Positions 1 to 10,933 of a DNA stretch of 64,000 bases are shown in pieces. The stretch is from Adiantum capillus-veneris (taxonomy: Eukaryota; Streptophyta; Polypodiopsida; Polypodiales; Pteridaceae): positions 61,889,209 through 61,953,208 of the forward strand of contig CM043971.1 in the NCBI GenBank assembly GCA_014529385.2, in the 5' to 3' direction. The position numbers were made by a program, and so were the translations under genes. The first letter of the stretch is position 1. The number at the start of each line of letters is the position of its first letter. The notes under the pieces are model-generated. The model did no database searches, had not been told where the DNA came from, and saw nothing but the letters and a program-made list of their open reading frames with translations.

Positions 1-51
1 CTCTGTTGTGTCGCGGTAGAATCTTGACTTGGAGTGTCCAAGTTTGTTACA
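1..51 (+). repeat. End of 5' LTR of G1
   Basis: These 51 bases match 5389-5439, the end of the 3' LTR, with a few substitutions. Both end in TTTGTTACA. The LTR start is outside the window. Confidence 0.9.
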
Positions 52-52
52 G

Positions 53-64
53 TGGTATCAGAGC
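53..64 (+). other. Primer binding site (initiator Met tRNA) of G1
   Basis: TGGTATCAGAGC lies one base after the LTR end. This is the usual plant LTR-retrotransposon site pairing with the 3' end of initiator methionine tRNA, where minus-strand DNA synthesis starts. Confidence 0.92.
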
Positions 65-256
65 ACAGAAAGATTCTTCTTCTACAGAGGATCCGATTCT
101 TTTTGCAGCGCACACAGCTTTTGGAAAAGAATTTGCATACCCCGACCCTGGACTTATTAGCCATTCCCACCCTTCATACATCGCGCATCGAGCGCACTCC
201 CATCTTCATCGCTTTGTCTTACAGGGCATAAAGCCATTAAGAATCCCAGATTACAC

Positions 257-1350
257 GTGGGTTCTCGTGAAGAATCTGAAGGAGATGACACCTCTCAGTG
301 GGAAGGCAAAGAAAAGTTGAAAATCGGTGCGGGAACTGAAGAAAAGAATGAAGATTTGGGGCAAATTTTTTCTCCGGACAAGTTTGCCAGAAAGAAGCAC
401 AAGCGTCAACTACAGATTGGCATATGTGCGAATAGATTGATTCAATACTCCAAGGACTCGAGGTTGGCGAAACACCTGAAGAATTACCCGATTGATAAGA
501 TTTACTTGAGATGGCATGTGGCCATTGCTTCTCCTCTCACGTAGGGAAGAAAGCGGAAAAGACAGACAAGTGAGGAAAAGCGGAACCTGTATTCGCAGAA
601 AGACATGGACAAGCACTCTTGAAAAGAAGCACTTCTACAGAGCCAACCAATATGACTTCCTCGAAGACAAGAGCAAGACAACAAAAGAATTTAAGGAAGA
701 TGGACACTCGATTAAATTTGAATCCTTTTCTGGGTTCCGAGATGCTCGAACATGGTGGTCCACTCTTCTTCTGAGGAAGGAAGCTCCAGTTACTTGGCTG
801 ACTCGGGAGTACGAACGAGATATACGAACCGCTTGGAATCATCTTCGGATGACCAAGGGAGATTCTTTGGACGCTTATTGCGAGAGATCTTGGAACTCTT
901 TTCTACCAGCTTCTTCATTTACGAAGGTCTTGTTTAAGAAACAGATTGAGTGGTTTTGCTGCGGACTTCCTAGCCGAGACTACTGCTTGAAACAAAAGTC
1001 GAATTCTACTCAAGAATTGATGGGTCATGAGAAACGGGGTTTGCCATACACTCGGGAAATTTGACTTACCCCACTGATGAGATCTTGACTCAGAGAACCT
1101 AACACACCTCTCACAATGAAAGTAGAAAGAGAAAGAGTTCCCAAAACAAAGAAAAGAAAGATACACGTCCCTGACAAACTCTTAGAGAAAGGGTTATCTA
1201 TCTCAAAGAGGGGAAGTTTTCTGGATGCGGGGAATATGGGCACATCTCCGCAAAGTGCATCAAAAAGGCACAGCAAGAACAGACTGAAGATAAAACAGAG
1301 AGTTCTAGAGCAGCAGAGGAATGTGGCAGAAAAGGCAGATGAAGATAGAA
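257..1350 (+). pseudogene. Decayed gag of G1
   Basis: Gag forms the virus-like particle. Pieces in two or three frames resemble the gag of the sister element at 27990-29516: a charged N-terminal part (257-544), then a part with YRANQYDFLEDKSK and a WFCCGLP-like segment (516-1064). A CCHC knuckle near 1209-1250 reads GCGEYGHISAKC, where the sister copy has CFGCGVHGHISTKC, so the first zinc-binding Cys is lost. Frameshifts near 545 and 1060 prevent a single reading frame. The leader at 65-256 shares about 100 bp with 50460-50575 on the other strand. Confidence 0.75.
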
Positions 1351-1425
1351 CTGGTACCACATTGCGTGGGGCCCGAACCAAATCAGATGAACGAAAGTAC
1401 AAAACTTTGCCGCACCTAGGGCAAA

Positions 1426-1790
1426 GTGAAAGAACAAGAAGCCCTCATTTTCTTTGATGGAGGAGCCAAGGCCAACTTCTTTTCACTTGAATTGGCGGCT
1501 CGATTTGGAATTACGCCCGACGGGCTGAGGCCACAGGCAGAGGTAGTTCTAGCGACACCCGGACGGGATGATGCCATTACACCGATCATTGGCAAACTTC
1601 GTTTGCAATGACAGGGGTGTTTAGCGCACGAGGACTTTTACGTAATGCCCTAGGGAGCTTGTGACGTCCTCCTCGAAATCCCTTGGTACCAAAAGAACAA
1701 TGCCATGGTTGACTATCGGATTGAAAAAGCGACTTTGACAAATGAAGGGCACAGAGATTGTACTTGATGAAATTTAGCTTCTTTCCTTAA
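1426..1790 (+). pseudogene. Decayed aspartic protease of G1
   Basis: The frame 1426-1611 reads EALIFFDGGAKANFFS, then LAARFGI and GKLRLQ. In gypsy elements this is the protease with an active-site D-S/T-G; here it reads D-G-G, so activity is doubtful. The frame stops at 1611, and the rest continues in another frame with a YQKNNAMVDYR-like stretch that leads toward the reverse transcriptase. Confidence 0.7.
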
Positions 1791-1907
1791 TCTTCTAGAG
1801 AGAACTTAATGATGATTGAAGGTCGAGTATGTTTTGACCTTGATAAAGAACGCTAGGATTTTCTCCACACTCATGCCGATTGCTTTTCAAAGGGCCTGCT
1901 AGGCGAG

Positions 1908-2529
1908 TTGCCAGCTCGTCCTAAGGATCATACCATTGATCTGATACCTGGAAGCACACCACCGAACCGGCCACCTTATCGTGTGAGCCGAGCCCAGAAC
2001 GAAGAGATTATGAACCAAGTGAAAGACCTCATGGAAAAGGGTCTTATCCAACCGAGTGCTTCACCTTACTGCTCTCCGATGTTGGTGGTTTTGAAGAAAG
2101 ACGGATCTTGGAGAATGTGCATTGACTATAGAGCTCTCAACAAAATCACCATCAAGAACAAATTTCCAATTCCCAGGATCGATGATATTCTACACCGACT
2201 ACAGAGATCCTCTTGTTTCAACAGGATTAATTTGAAGAGCGGATATCATCAGATCCGAATCGCGCAGGGAGATGTCTACAAGACAGCTTTTCGAACGACC
2301 TTCGGTTTATTCGAGTTTTTGGTGATGCCTTTTGGGCTTACCAATGCTCCAACGACCTTTAATCGAATGATGGACAGGATTTTCAAAGAGTACAAATCTT
2401 TTGTGGACACTTTCTTTGATGACATTATTGTCTTCTCCAAGGATGAGGCAAAACATAGAGAACATCTGCCACAGGTCTTTCAGGTATTACGAGATCACAA
2501 GTTGGTGATTAATGCAAAGAAAAGTAAAA
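1908..2529 (+). pseudogene. Reverse transcriptase N-terminal two thirds of G1
   Basis: An open frame carries the Ty3/gypsy RT landmarks in order: [37 protein letters not shown], then the first catalytic region [11 protein letters not shown] (consensus D-L-K-S-G-Y, so the Asp is replaced by Asn), the [13 protein letters not shown] motif, and FFDDIIVFSK holding the catalytic Asp pair. The frame breaks where the insert at 2530 begins. No intact start is present because the domain is normally cleaved from a polyprotein. Confidence 0.9.
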
Positions 2530-2883
2530 ATTCAATTTGTTTTTGGATTGATTGGGTAGAGTTAGCGGCAGCCATGCAGTTGGCTAATGGTGACTACTTC
2601 AAACTGGAAAAATTCAAAGGCAAATCTAAGGCAAGATCCCTCATGCGTTAGCCGTTGTTGGGCAAAAAAAAGAGTGGAACACCTCTATAGCTTTATAGAC
2701 CAAGAGTGTTAAAACTTCAACCTCATCACCAAAAAATATGTCAAAATCACTCTTAGTAAACCCCAACCAAAAGACAAACAAACGAGGTGGAAAATTTTTC
2801 TTTTGCAATTTAAATTTCATATTGCTCACATTGAAGGGCTCTGGCACTTAATAGAGCCGCTTGAGGATGCATTTGTAGCAATT
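2530..2883. other. Unrelated insert of about 350 bp inside the RT of G1
   Basis: In the sister element the RT runs directly from the AKKSEF-like segment to MDPAKIETIRDWP. Here about 350 bp of unrelated, AT-rich sequence replaces roughly 45 bp between those points. I see no clear terminal inverted repeats or target duplication and no coding frame of note. It could be a degraded small transposon or filler DNA from break repair. Confidence 0.6.
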
Positions 2884-3154
2884 AGTGCAGATGAAACCGG
2901 CCAAGATAGAGACTATCCGTAATTGGCCCGATTTAAAGAATGTCCATGAAGTTGGAAGCTTCTTGGGCTTATGTTCGTACTACCGGCGGTTCATTAGAAA
3001 GTTTGCACAGGTTGCTTCCCCTTTGCATATTATGACACAAAAAGGAGTCCCTTTCTCGTGGGGACCCACAGAGGTGATTGCCTTTCAAACATTGAAAGAG
3101 AAATTGACTACAGGACTAGTTTTGACTTTGCCCGAGACTGCAAGAAGGACGTAA
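2884..3154 (+). pseudogene. RT C-terminus (thumb/connection) of G1
   Basis: The frame resumes with MKPAKIETIRNWP, then GSFLGLCSYYRRFI and PFSWGPTE, the typical gypsy RT thumb and link to RNase H. It ends at LTLPETARR. The following RNase H domain, present in the sister element, is absent, so about 0.9 kb was deleted just after this point. Confidence 0.85.
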
Positions 3155-3781
3155 ACGATTTTGTACGCAGTTGCTTGGTATGCCAGTAGGTCAAGTTTGA
3201 CAGGCATAAAGCACAGGGATTGTTACAACCTTTACCCAGCCCTTGGGAAAGTATTGCAATGGATTTCATTTTTTATCTCTCGAGAACACAGAGTGGGCAC
3301 AATGGTATCTGGACTCGTATTGACAGATTTAGCAAGCAAGCTCATTTCATTGAAGAAAACAGTGAAGCCGGATCACTTAGTGAGACTGTTTGTGGCCCAG
3401 ATTTTCATATTACATGGCATGCTTGAGACAATTGTCTCCGACAGAGATCCCCGATTTACGAGTTTGTTTTGGAAGGCTATTTGGGAAAACATTGGCACGC
3501 GGTTGCAGTTCTCGTCATCTTTTCACCCTTCATACAGATGGGCAATCTGAGATTGCAAATTCAGTCGTACTGGATTTGTTGAAGTCTTCTTCGTTGGATC
3601 AGAAGACTACATGAGAAAAGGTTTTTACCTTCCATGAAATATGCCTACAATAACACGATCAACTCTTTGATGGGGAAGGTGTCATTTGAGATTATTGAAT
3701 TTGCTACGAAGGTTCCACCCTTCCTTAGCACGAAAGATAAGATTTTCTTTTGAAGCTGACTAGTTCACAAGGGACTTCGAC
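3155..3781 (+). pseudogene. Integrase core remnant of G1
   Basis: Fragments in shifting frames match gypsy integrase: a VKFDRHKAQG-like zinc-finger end (with stops), then PWESIAMDFIF, the start of the catalytic core carrying the first Asp, then ETIVSDRDPRFTS with the second Asp. The SNP/TDGQSE region with the catalytic Glu follows in another frame (TDGQSEIAN). Several frameshifts and stops make the enzyme non-functional. Confidence 0.85.
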
Positions 3782-4291
3782 TTGGTCAGAAAGGCTTTGG
3801 AGAAATCTCACGAAAGACAGAAAAAGGCAGCAGATCGCCATCGTCGTGATTTGAAATTAAAGCAGAACGATTGGGTGCTCTTACGTCAGAAGGCATGCCT
3901 GAGAAAGAAAAAGGGAAAGGAGCGGCTTTTTCCAAAGCTTAGCATGAGATACTATGGAGCTTTCCAAATCCGAAAAGATAAATGATGTCTCCTTTCGACT
4001 GAAGCTGCCCGATACTTGGAGGATTCACAATGCTTTTCATGTGAGTCTTTTGAAGCCTTTTAAAGGCGATGTGCCCGATGATGGGAGCCAGATGGGCGAC
4101 CCGAAGTGGAGGAAAACGAGGAGATACTCGTTCCAGAACAGATTTTGGCACATAAAGATAGAAAGGTAAGGCGGTTCTTGGTTAAATTCAAGAACTATCC
4201 CGCATTGGATACGAAGTGGATGGAGCAAGAGGACCTGGCAGATACTCCTCAGATTATGAACCTTTACCTTGAAGCATTTGGTTTAGCATAG
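3782..4291 (+). pseudogene. Integrase C-terminus with chromodomain of G1
   Basis: Two frames cover the C-terminal integrase region: ADRHRRDLKLKQNDWVLL with RYYGAFQI (the GPF/Y module) in 3782-3985, then EENEEILVPEQILAH and FLVKFKNYPALDTKWM in 4106-4291. The last part is a chromodomain, the mark of chromoviruses, which in this family is thought to steer integration to marked chromatin. A frameshift near 3975 separates the two. The element ORF ends at 4289-4291. Confidence 0.85.
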
Positions 4292-4881
4292 TCTATTCCA
4301 AAATTGAACCCCGAACTCAGCTGGGCAGAATTTGGTGTAGTGAGTATGCACAAGAGGGGAGTCGCTCCACTCCTTTGTCAACAGATTGCCCCGATTTTTT
4401 ATACTAAAGTCACTGATGTCTCTATTGAGTTTCAGGGATACTGTGGGCTGACAGTATATATGCTATATGACTTTATGAACTAGAATTCCCGAAAATATGA
4501 TATTGATTTGTAGTTGACTTGTTTAAGTGCAAGAACTGATAGACGAAATGACTGCAGCATTTCGGTCTGAAAGATCTCGATAGACGTGATTGCAATAAGG
4601 ATTAGTTAATCAGGCATCTACGAGGTCCCGAGTGGATCTAGATGCGATTGCTAAATACGTTGCCGATTAATCATGGTCTGAGATCTGAATGAATTTTGAA
4701 TGTGATTTGTCATGTGATGTCAAGTGATGTCCTGTGATGCGACTGTCGATTGGTACATGTGCTAGATATGTGTTCCTAGTGCATCGGTACTAACAGTCAA
4801 TGTCTGCTAAGACAGTTTATGGCTTCTGTCTGTTTTGCAGGCATAATCAAGGGCGTTTACAATGCTTTCAAGAGGGGGGTA
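4292..4881 (+). other. 3' untranslated region and polypurine tract of G1
   Basis: No coding potential. The stretch is related to the same region of the sister element (17477-18052). It ends in the purine tract AAGAGGGGGGTA at 4869-4880, directly before the 3' LTR; such tracts prime plus-strand DNA synthesis. Confidence 0.8.
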
Positions 4882-5439
4882 TGCCACAAACTGGTGACGT
4901 GGCAACACGCTTCCAAAGCAGGACAGCAGGGAAAACAGCCCGGAAAACACGCTGAATTGTTGACGTGGCAGTGTACGGATCCCCGTGATTTGCGGCGTGA
5001 ATTGCGACAGCCTGCTGACGTGGCTGAGCGTACGGAATTCCACTTTTTGCGCTGGGAAAAAGCAGTTGAACATCCTACGCAATGGCTAAGAAGCTTTTGG
5101 GGGAAACTTGCTTTATTTTAATGCTTTTAATTTTGGCAACTTTTGGGGCTCTGCTTTTGGCATCCCTTGTAATCAATAGATAGATGGACAGGGCTCCCAC
5201 TTCTTAGAGTATCTCGACGCAGAGTCTGAGAGTGAGACCCCTCCCACTCTCTTGTACTTTGAGCACAGATTTAATACAAAAAGAAATACCGAAAGGGGCG
5301 CCAGTCTTTGGGGCCAATATCTCTAGGCACAGAACTCCGCCAGCCCGTGTCGAATTAATTGTAAACTGTGAACTGTTTTGAAGTGAATCTCTGCTGTGTT
5401 GAGGTAGAATCTTGACTTGGAGTGTCCAAGTTTGTTACA
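4882..5439 (+). repeat. 3' LTR of G1 (558 bp)
   Basis: Begins TGCCACAAACTG after the polypurine tract and ends TTTGTTACA, giving TG...CA ends. It holds the block AGAAATACCGAAAGGGGCGCC near 5281-5301, which recurs in every LTR of this gypsy group in the window and sits just after an AT-rich, TATA-like stretch. Confidence 0.92.
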
Positions 5440-5497
5440 TCCGTTCCTTCTCTGAACCACCACACTATGCATACATTCCTGAAATTTTCCCCCTTCA
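5440..5497. other. Short spacer between G1 and copia B
   Basis: 58 bp that belong to neither neighbouring element. The 14-mer ACACTATGCATACA in it recurs at about 36552, on the far side of copia B. No gene is visible. Confidence 0.5.
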
Positions 5498-5568
5498 TGT
5501 TAGAGTTACACCACTATTGCTTCGCCATTTTGTACGGCTAGTGATTGTCCCGGGTTGGCCACCCATCG

Positions 5569-5976
5569 CACATCATGTAGATCGCATGGGCGGACACTCT
5601 TAGCACGAGTCCGGCCGGTCATTTTCTGAGCCTGGCTGAGTGCACACATTTTTAGCCATTTTTGGGCTTTTAAGTTTTTTGCACCAGTTACACATTTTTG
5701 CCCTACCTCAACCTAAGATTCTATAAATAGAATGCTTAGGGTCTTGTAGTCATTCAGATTGTGTATTGAGAGCACATCATGTAGATTGCATGGGCAGACA
5801 CTCTTAGCACGAGTCCGGCCGGTCATTTTTTGAGCCTGGCTGAGTGCACACATTTTTAGCCATTTTTGGGCTTTTATGTTTTTTGCACCAGTTACACATT
5901 TTTGCCCTACCTCAACCTAAGATTCTATAAATAGAATGCTTAGGGTCTTGTAGTCATTCAGATTGTGTATTGAGAG
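5569..5976 (+). repeat. 204-bp tandem duplication inside the 5' LTR of copia B
   Basis: Units 5569-5772 and 5773-5976 are nearly identical, each starting CACATCATGTAGAT and ending GTGTATTGAGAG. The 3' LTR has one unit only. The unit contains the TATA-like TATAAATAG, so the 5' LTR has two potential core promoters. Confidence 0.92.
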
Positions 5977-5998
5977 CATCATTTGCAAAGCATTTGTG

Positions 5999-6103
<105 letters not shown>

Positions 6104-6152
6104 GCGTTTTCGACGCGCGTGGCTCACACTCTTTCCGCTGCTCACTCTCACA

Positions 6153-6816
6153 TGGTATCAGTCGCCAACGGAGAATCTTGATCGATCTCTCCTCCTGAGG
6201 CTAGCGCTTGCAATTTTGGCTCCTTCACTTGCAAAAAACTCCAATTTCAGCCTAGCATTTTGCAACACCTAGCGTTTTTGGACAGACCTCCGTTTTTCCA
6301 TGTTCTGCTGGCGTTTTTGGTGATTTGTGGCGGTTTTTTCACAAAACGCTGATCTTGTGTACCTACAAGAGCGGCCAAGGAACACCCAAGAGTCTTCTAC
6401 ATTGCCTTGAACTTGCAGATCTACACCTTGGACAGGTATCTACACCCAATTGGCACCATTTTCGGTACTTACTACTTGCTGTTTTTTCTCTGTTTTCAGC
6501 CCCTCGACAGCAGAAAAGTGGAGAACCCTCTCCTCTGACACTCTGCGACGCTCCCACACCGACCGGTGGCGTACAGGCACGCTGAAAACTCTATTACAGC
6601 AGCGTTTTCAGCACCCTTTGCAGTGTTTTTTTAAGGGCGGACATCACGCTGAACTTTTACCTCTTGCGCTGTTGAACCATCCCTTGCTCATCAAGACACC
6701 ATCCGGTGGTTTTCTGTGCGGTTATCTTGGACTGCTACAGCCTTGGGAACGGTACCTTTATAAACGACTTGCGATCTTATCGATCTACCTTTGGGACTTC
6801 TCTCTGAGCACGCGAC
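6153..6816 (+). other. Primer binding site and leader of copia B
   Basis: TGGTATCAGTCGC at 6153-6165 is a slightly altered initiator-Met-tRNA site directly after the LTR. The following 650 bp have no convincing reading frame and are rich in GCGTTTTT-like motifs, as expected for a copia leader before gag. Confidence 0.8.
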
Positions 6817-7700
6817 ATGTTGACTCCAAAGCAGAAGGGACAACAACAATAGTCCCAAAAGGGGGCCACTACGTCTTCTGGGACTACGGCCACTTCCACT
6901 TCTGCGACTACGTCGGCATCTACCAACGCTACATCCAACAATTATGCCCTCACCCAGTTTGTTGACGAGAAGAAGTTGGATTTACACAACTATTCTGTGT
7001 GAAGGACACGAGTCCGCACAATTATTGCCTACCATCGACTCTGGGAATGGTTGAATGATTTCACCCATTCGGCTACTCAACATTCCCTTCCCACAGCCAC
7101 TCAGGCCCAGATCGACGAGTGGGTGGATCAGGACATACGAGCCTTCACCTTTCTTATGATGAACCTCTTGGACCGCATCACGAAGGAAGTTTTCAAGAGG
7201 AGCATGCACATCCATTGCGGAGACAAATTCTTCATCAGTTTGAGGAGACCTCGTTTGCCAGACAGATCACACTTGAACGGGAGTTGTACAACCTCCAGTT
7301 CAAGGATTTCAACTCACTCGATGGGTTGACCCGCCGCATGCGGGAACTCTGAGACGACCTTGTCTCTGATAGAGGCGACATCACCTCGGCACGCATGGCT
7401 AGCCTCTTACTATTCAAGCATCCCCCACGCTTTAATCCCTATTTTCAAAGTTTGCTCACATCTGGACGTACCTCTTTTCCCACTTGGGACGAGATTCTCC
7501 CTTCCCTTAGACAGATTGAGGGGCACTCCGCATTCCGAGCCAGAGGTGCTGTTGATGTAGAAGGAGCTTTGATAGCTCAAAAAGGGACAAGAAAGGTAAA
7601 GGTAAGAAGAAGAAGAAGAAGAACAAGGACATCGAATGTTACCATTGCCACAAGAAAGGGCACAGAGAATCAGAATGCAGAAAGAAGGCGAGACGAGGCC
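6817..7700 (+). pseudogene. Decayed gag of copia B
   Basis: ATG at 6817 (MLTPKQKG) starts a frame with a Thr/Ser-rich segment. Gag-like sequence continues in other frames as FTHSATQHS, IDEWVDQDIRA and LLDRITKEVF, then SARMASLLLFKHPPRF and a Lys-rich stretch leading to the CCHC knuckle CYHCHKKGHRESEC near 7638-7679. At least three frameshifts and a stop near 7000 make it non-functional. Gag packages the element RNA. Confidence 0.78.
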
Positions 7701-7805
7701 AAAAGGGAGAAACAGACAGCCTCGACTGCAATTGTAGCCTCTCACGAGACAACGGGGACCGCTCTTGTTGCGACGACGGACCATGCCCTTGCTACATCAC
7801 AGTCA

Positions 7806-7905
7806 GGTACTTGGGTTGTTGACAGTGGAGCCACCACTCACATGACTCCCCAACAGTCATGATTTAGCTCTCTTAGGGAGACTCACGGGCAGACCGTCAC
7901 TATGG
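7806..7905 (+). pseudogene. Protease start of copia B
   Basis: The frame reads GTWVVDSGATTHMTPQQS, the copia aspartic protease with an intact D-S-G-A, then a stop at 7860 and HGQTVTMAEG before the break. The rest of the protease, the GAG-pre-integrase zinc region and the first integrase Asp are missing: on the far side of the inserted element the frame resumes well inside the integrase core. Confidence 0.85.
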
Positions 7906-7938
7906 CAGAAGGTGAGAGAGAGAAAGAGAATGGCGCGT

Positions 7939-8022
<84 letters not shown>

Positions 8023-8389
8023 AGACAGGAGACAGATGGTGGAAAGGTTGGTAGCCCAATAACTCCAGATGGCTACAGGGTGTGAGACAATACAAGACAA
8101 TGAGAAAGAGGGTGCCCCCCCTCCTCTATATAGGAGAATAGGGGCTGGTCGGGCAATAATCCTTAATACAGCCCAATGACCTAAAAATATGACTCTCCAA
8201 TATAAATGGGGAAATATGTGATCAAAACAGGTCTAAAGTGGGAAATGTGTTGAACAACCCTAAGCGTGCCTGAGATCCCTGTCCAACAGGTGTACGGGTG
8301 GCCAACCCACAACCAAGGGCCAATGCACGTGAGTGGTGAGGAGCCTATAGACAGTGTGCGAAGCATCTGGAGATGAAGAAAATCTAACA
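7906..8389 (-). repeat. 3' LTR of the LARD-like element, end truncated
   Basis: Matches 10852-11301 except that about 25 bp next to the copia B junction are missing and its GA tract is longer (7961-8017, preceded by a GC run). On its own strand it begins TGTTAGATTTTC. Confidence 0.9.
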
Positions 8390-10840
8390 CCCCCTCTCAA
8401 CAACAGATGCGGAGAAGCTGTCGAGGAGAATGCAACACGCCTGGTAAATCTGGAGAAGATGTAAATCCCGGAGAAAAGGATGAGGAGCGCCAGCCAAACA
8501 ATACGACAATCCGTACAGCACCAATGTGATGATATACCTAGATGAATCCAGGATAAGCCCAGATTCACCCTTGAAGGAAAGTGCAAGGTATAGAGCCATG
8601 GTAGTCACCCACAAGACGATATAACCATCAGCTCCATCATGCATAGTATTGACTAAATACCATGACATCCCCACTAACGTCGTCAGTGCCCAATAGTGGG
8701 TGTAGAACTAGGTACTAACATATGCTCCCCAACACAACACACACATGAGCATACATCAACACAAAGTTCAGCGTACTGAGTTTCTTTCATGACTCCGGAG
8801 ATCAAGGGCAGACTCAGCCATAATGAAGCCTAGCACTAAAAGAAGCATGAAATCGAAAAAATTAGCACAAATGAGGTAGTTGATAGGGCATACGCACCAC
8901 AAAAGATGGAAAGAATTAGCACCAATGTGATGATGACCAAGGGTGAAGAAACTCCGATCAAGTCGCATGAGGAAGCTGATGGAGAGGCAAGCTACGAAAT
9001 AAGTCGCTAAAGAGGATTTATATGAGGAAGTAACCTAAGATGAGCGTCGAGTAGCCCATCGGTGATGATCACCACTGGGATGGAGGATTCCAGTGTAGCA
9101 GTATGAGACAAGACGGGGACGCCCCTTGAAGAGGAGCTCTCTGACCAAGAGGAGAGGAAAATTGCCGAGGTAGGAAACCGGTAGCATATCCAAGTCAAAG
9201 AAGCTCGAGCAGAAGAGGGAGGAAGAGCAGGAAGAAGAGGCTCAATAAGGAAGGCATCATCCACCATAGTAGACAAGATGACAAAATAAGCAATCCGTCC
9301 ATGTAGGAACCGCAGTATCTGCAATCTTCCGGGAGAGGAGCCGTCTCAAGGGTATATATAAGCTGCAACATGATCTTTCGTTCCATGGCAGACACACAAT
9401 ATCGGACAAAAGAGTCGGAGGATATCCTAGGGAAAGTCAACATGTGGGAGCACATCCACCACCGGGGTCTGGACAAAAAATCCAAGAGAGAGTCTGCAAG
9501 TGCAAGTCGTGAAGACACGCAACATAGGAGCACTCCCCCCCTAGGAAACTTATGGAATGTGGTGAGGTTAAGGATGGTTGAGAGGATGCATCGGGAAGAA
9601 TGACCGGTGATGTAGAAGTCATAGCCTCGGAATAGACCAGCAAAGCAAGGAACATCCATGAGGTCTTCACCATGTAAGTAGTGCATAGGTACATCCAAAC
9701 TACAAGTGGAGGAGCAACAAAACCAAGCAGAAGCAAGGAAGAGGCTCTACCAAGTAGAGGAAAGGCAAAAGAGCCACCATGGAGCAGTGTGCCGAAAGAG
9801 ACCCTGTAGGCATCCAAATGCCAAAGGATACTCACATCTAGTAGAACATGTCCAAAAGAAGTGTCTGACGTGCCAAGAGGCACGGGTCTATCGTTTAGAG
9901 AACCAATGAAGGAGGTGGATAGGGCAAATCCCAAATAGAGAGACAACAATCGAGAGAAAGGGAGGGAGGGTTACTGAGGGAGAAGCAGCAGTGGCAAATA
10001 CAAGCCACGTCCACATAAGTACCTGTACCAATCCAATCCCCTGCATCTACCTGAGAGCAAGAGAACCTCTAAGAGGGAAGATCTGCAATGTCGTGGGAGC
10101 TCCGTCCGTTGTGCCAGAACCTCTATCTGAGTCCACGTCTCAATGTCAGAGAAGGAGCAAAGCTGAAATGCAATCTGAAAACATGCCGTGTAAGCGCCAC
10201 ACCGGTGCGGGTAGGGCGTAAAGACCTGTGAATCAGGAAGGGTAACTGAAGGGAACCTGACGAGGCAAAGGGGAAGCTGCTGTCCATTCCGGAAAACGCA
10301 GCAAGGAATGCTGTTGTAAACAGAGCATTGAGCCATCCTCAGAGTGTCGGGGGACACCACGTGCTGAAGGTTGGGGCACGAGGACAGGTGGAGCACAAAC
10401 TCCCGGCTGAAAATCAGGGAAAACAGTCCTGAATCTGCATGTGGAAGGTCTATGAGTCGGTGTCGATGCAGGTAGCAATGGAAGAAAATCTTGCGTGGCC
10501 GTGGAGGGAAAACTCCGGCCGGAAGAGGACTCCAATGGGCAGCACAAAAACTGAAAACGCAGGTGTAAAAGAACTCCTCTGCTGGCAAAGCAAAAACGCT
10601 GGCTGCATGGGCAGAAAAACGCAGGCCAGCCAAGAATGCTAGGTAGTAGAGGGGTGTAGAAGAAGGCGCTGGTGGAGGGGAGGAGGTTGGCGATGGAGAG
10701 GAGAGCAAAAGAGGCCTCAATTCACGAAATGCTAGGGCTGAGATCAAAAAACGCTGGCAATCAGAAAAGCACTTCTTCGCGATGAAACTCCTCACAATGG
10801 CCTCCTTGCCGATGGTGATGGCACATCTAGCACCCTTGTG
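8390..10840 (-). other. Internal region of the LARD-like element
   Basis: 2.45 kb with no domain I recognise. The longest open frame (minus, 9971-10852) starts inside the primer binding site and reads Ser/Pro/Cys-rich sequence typical of chance translation. The region probably holds packaging and leader signals only, with proteins supplied by another element. Confidence 0.6.
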
Positions 10841-10851
10841 CTCTGATACCA
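10841..10851 (-). other. Primer binding site of the LARD-like element
   Basis: The minus strand reads TGGTATCAGAG directly after the LTR end, pairing with initiator Met tRNA. Confidence 0.9.
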
Positions 10852-10896
10852 TGTCAGAGTGTGCAGTGGAAGGTGAGAGAGAGAAAGAGACAATGG

Positions 10897-10933
<37 letters not shown>

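Larger units (their letters stand above)
1..5439 (+). mobile_element. Ty3/gypsy chromovirus G1, partial and decayed
   Basis: The window opens inside the 5' LTR. A primer binding site follows, then gag, protease, reverse transcriptase, integrase and chromodomain pieces in Ty3/gypsy order, a polypurine tract and a complete 3' LTR. The last 51 bp of both LTRs match with few changes. The coding part is broken by frameshifts, an unrelated insert at 2530-2883, and loss of RNase H and the integrase N-terminus near 3150. It belongs to the same family as the minus-strand element at 16925-29950, which provides the comparison for these breaks. Confidence 0.93.

Noticed and set aside
53-64. tRNA gene at TGGTATCAGAGC sites (also 10841, 13510, 36298, 42035, 45681, 50671 and 51192)
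   Set aside because: These are 11-14 base primer binding sites beside LTR ends; no cloverleaf can be built around them.
4807-5121. Open frames on both strands across 4807-5121
   Set aside because: They cross the polypurine tract and 3' LTR of G1 and have no protein similarity I recognise.
9971-10852. Minus-strand open frame of 293 codons
   Set aside because: It starts in the primer binding site of the LARD-like element, has Cys/Ser/Pro-rich composition and no domain; most likely a chance frame in non-coding internal DNA.
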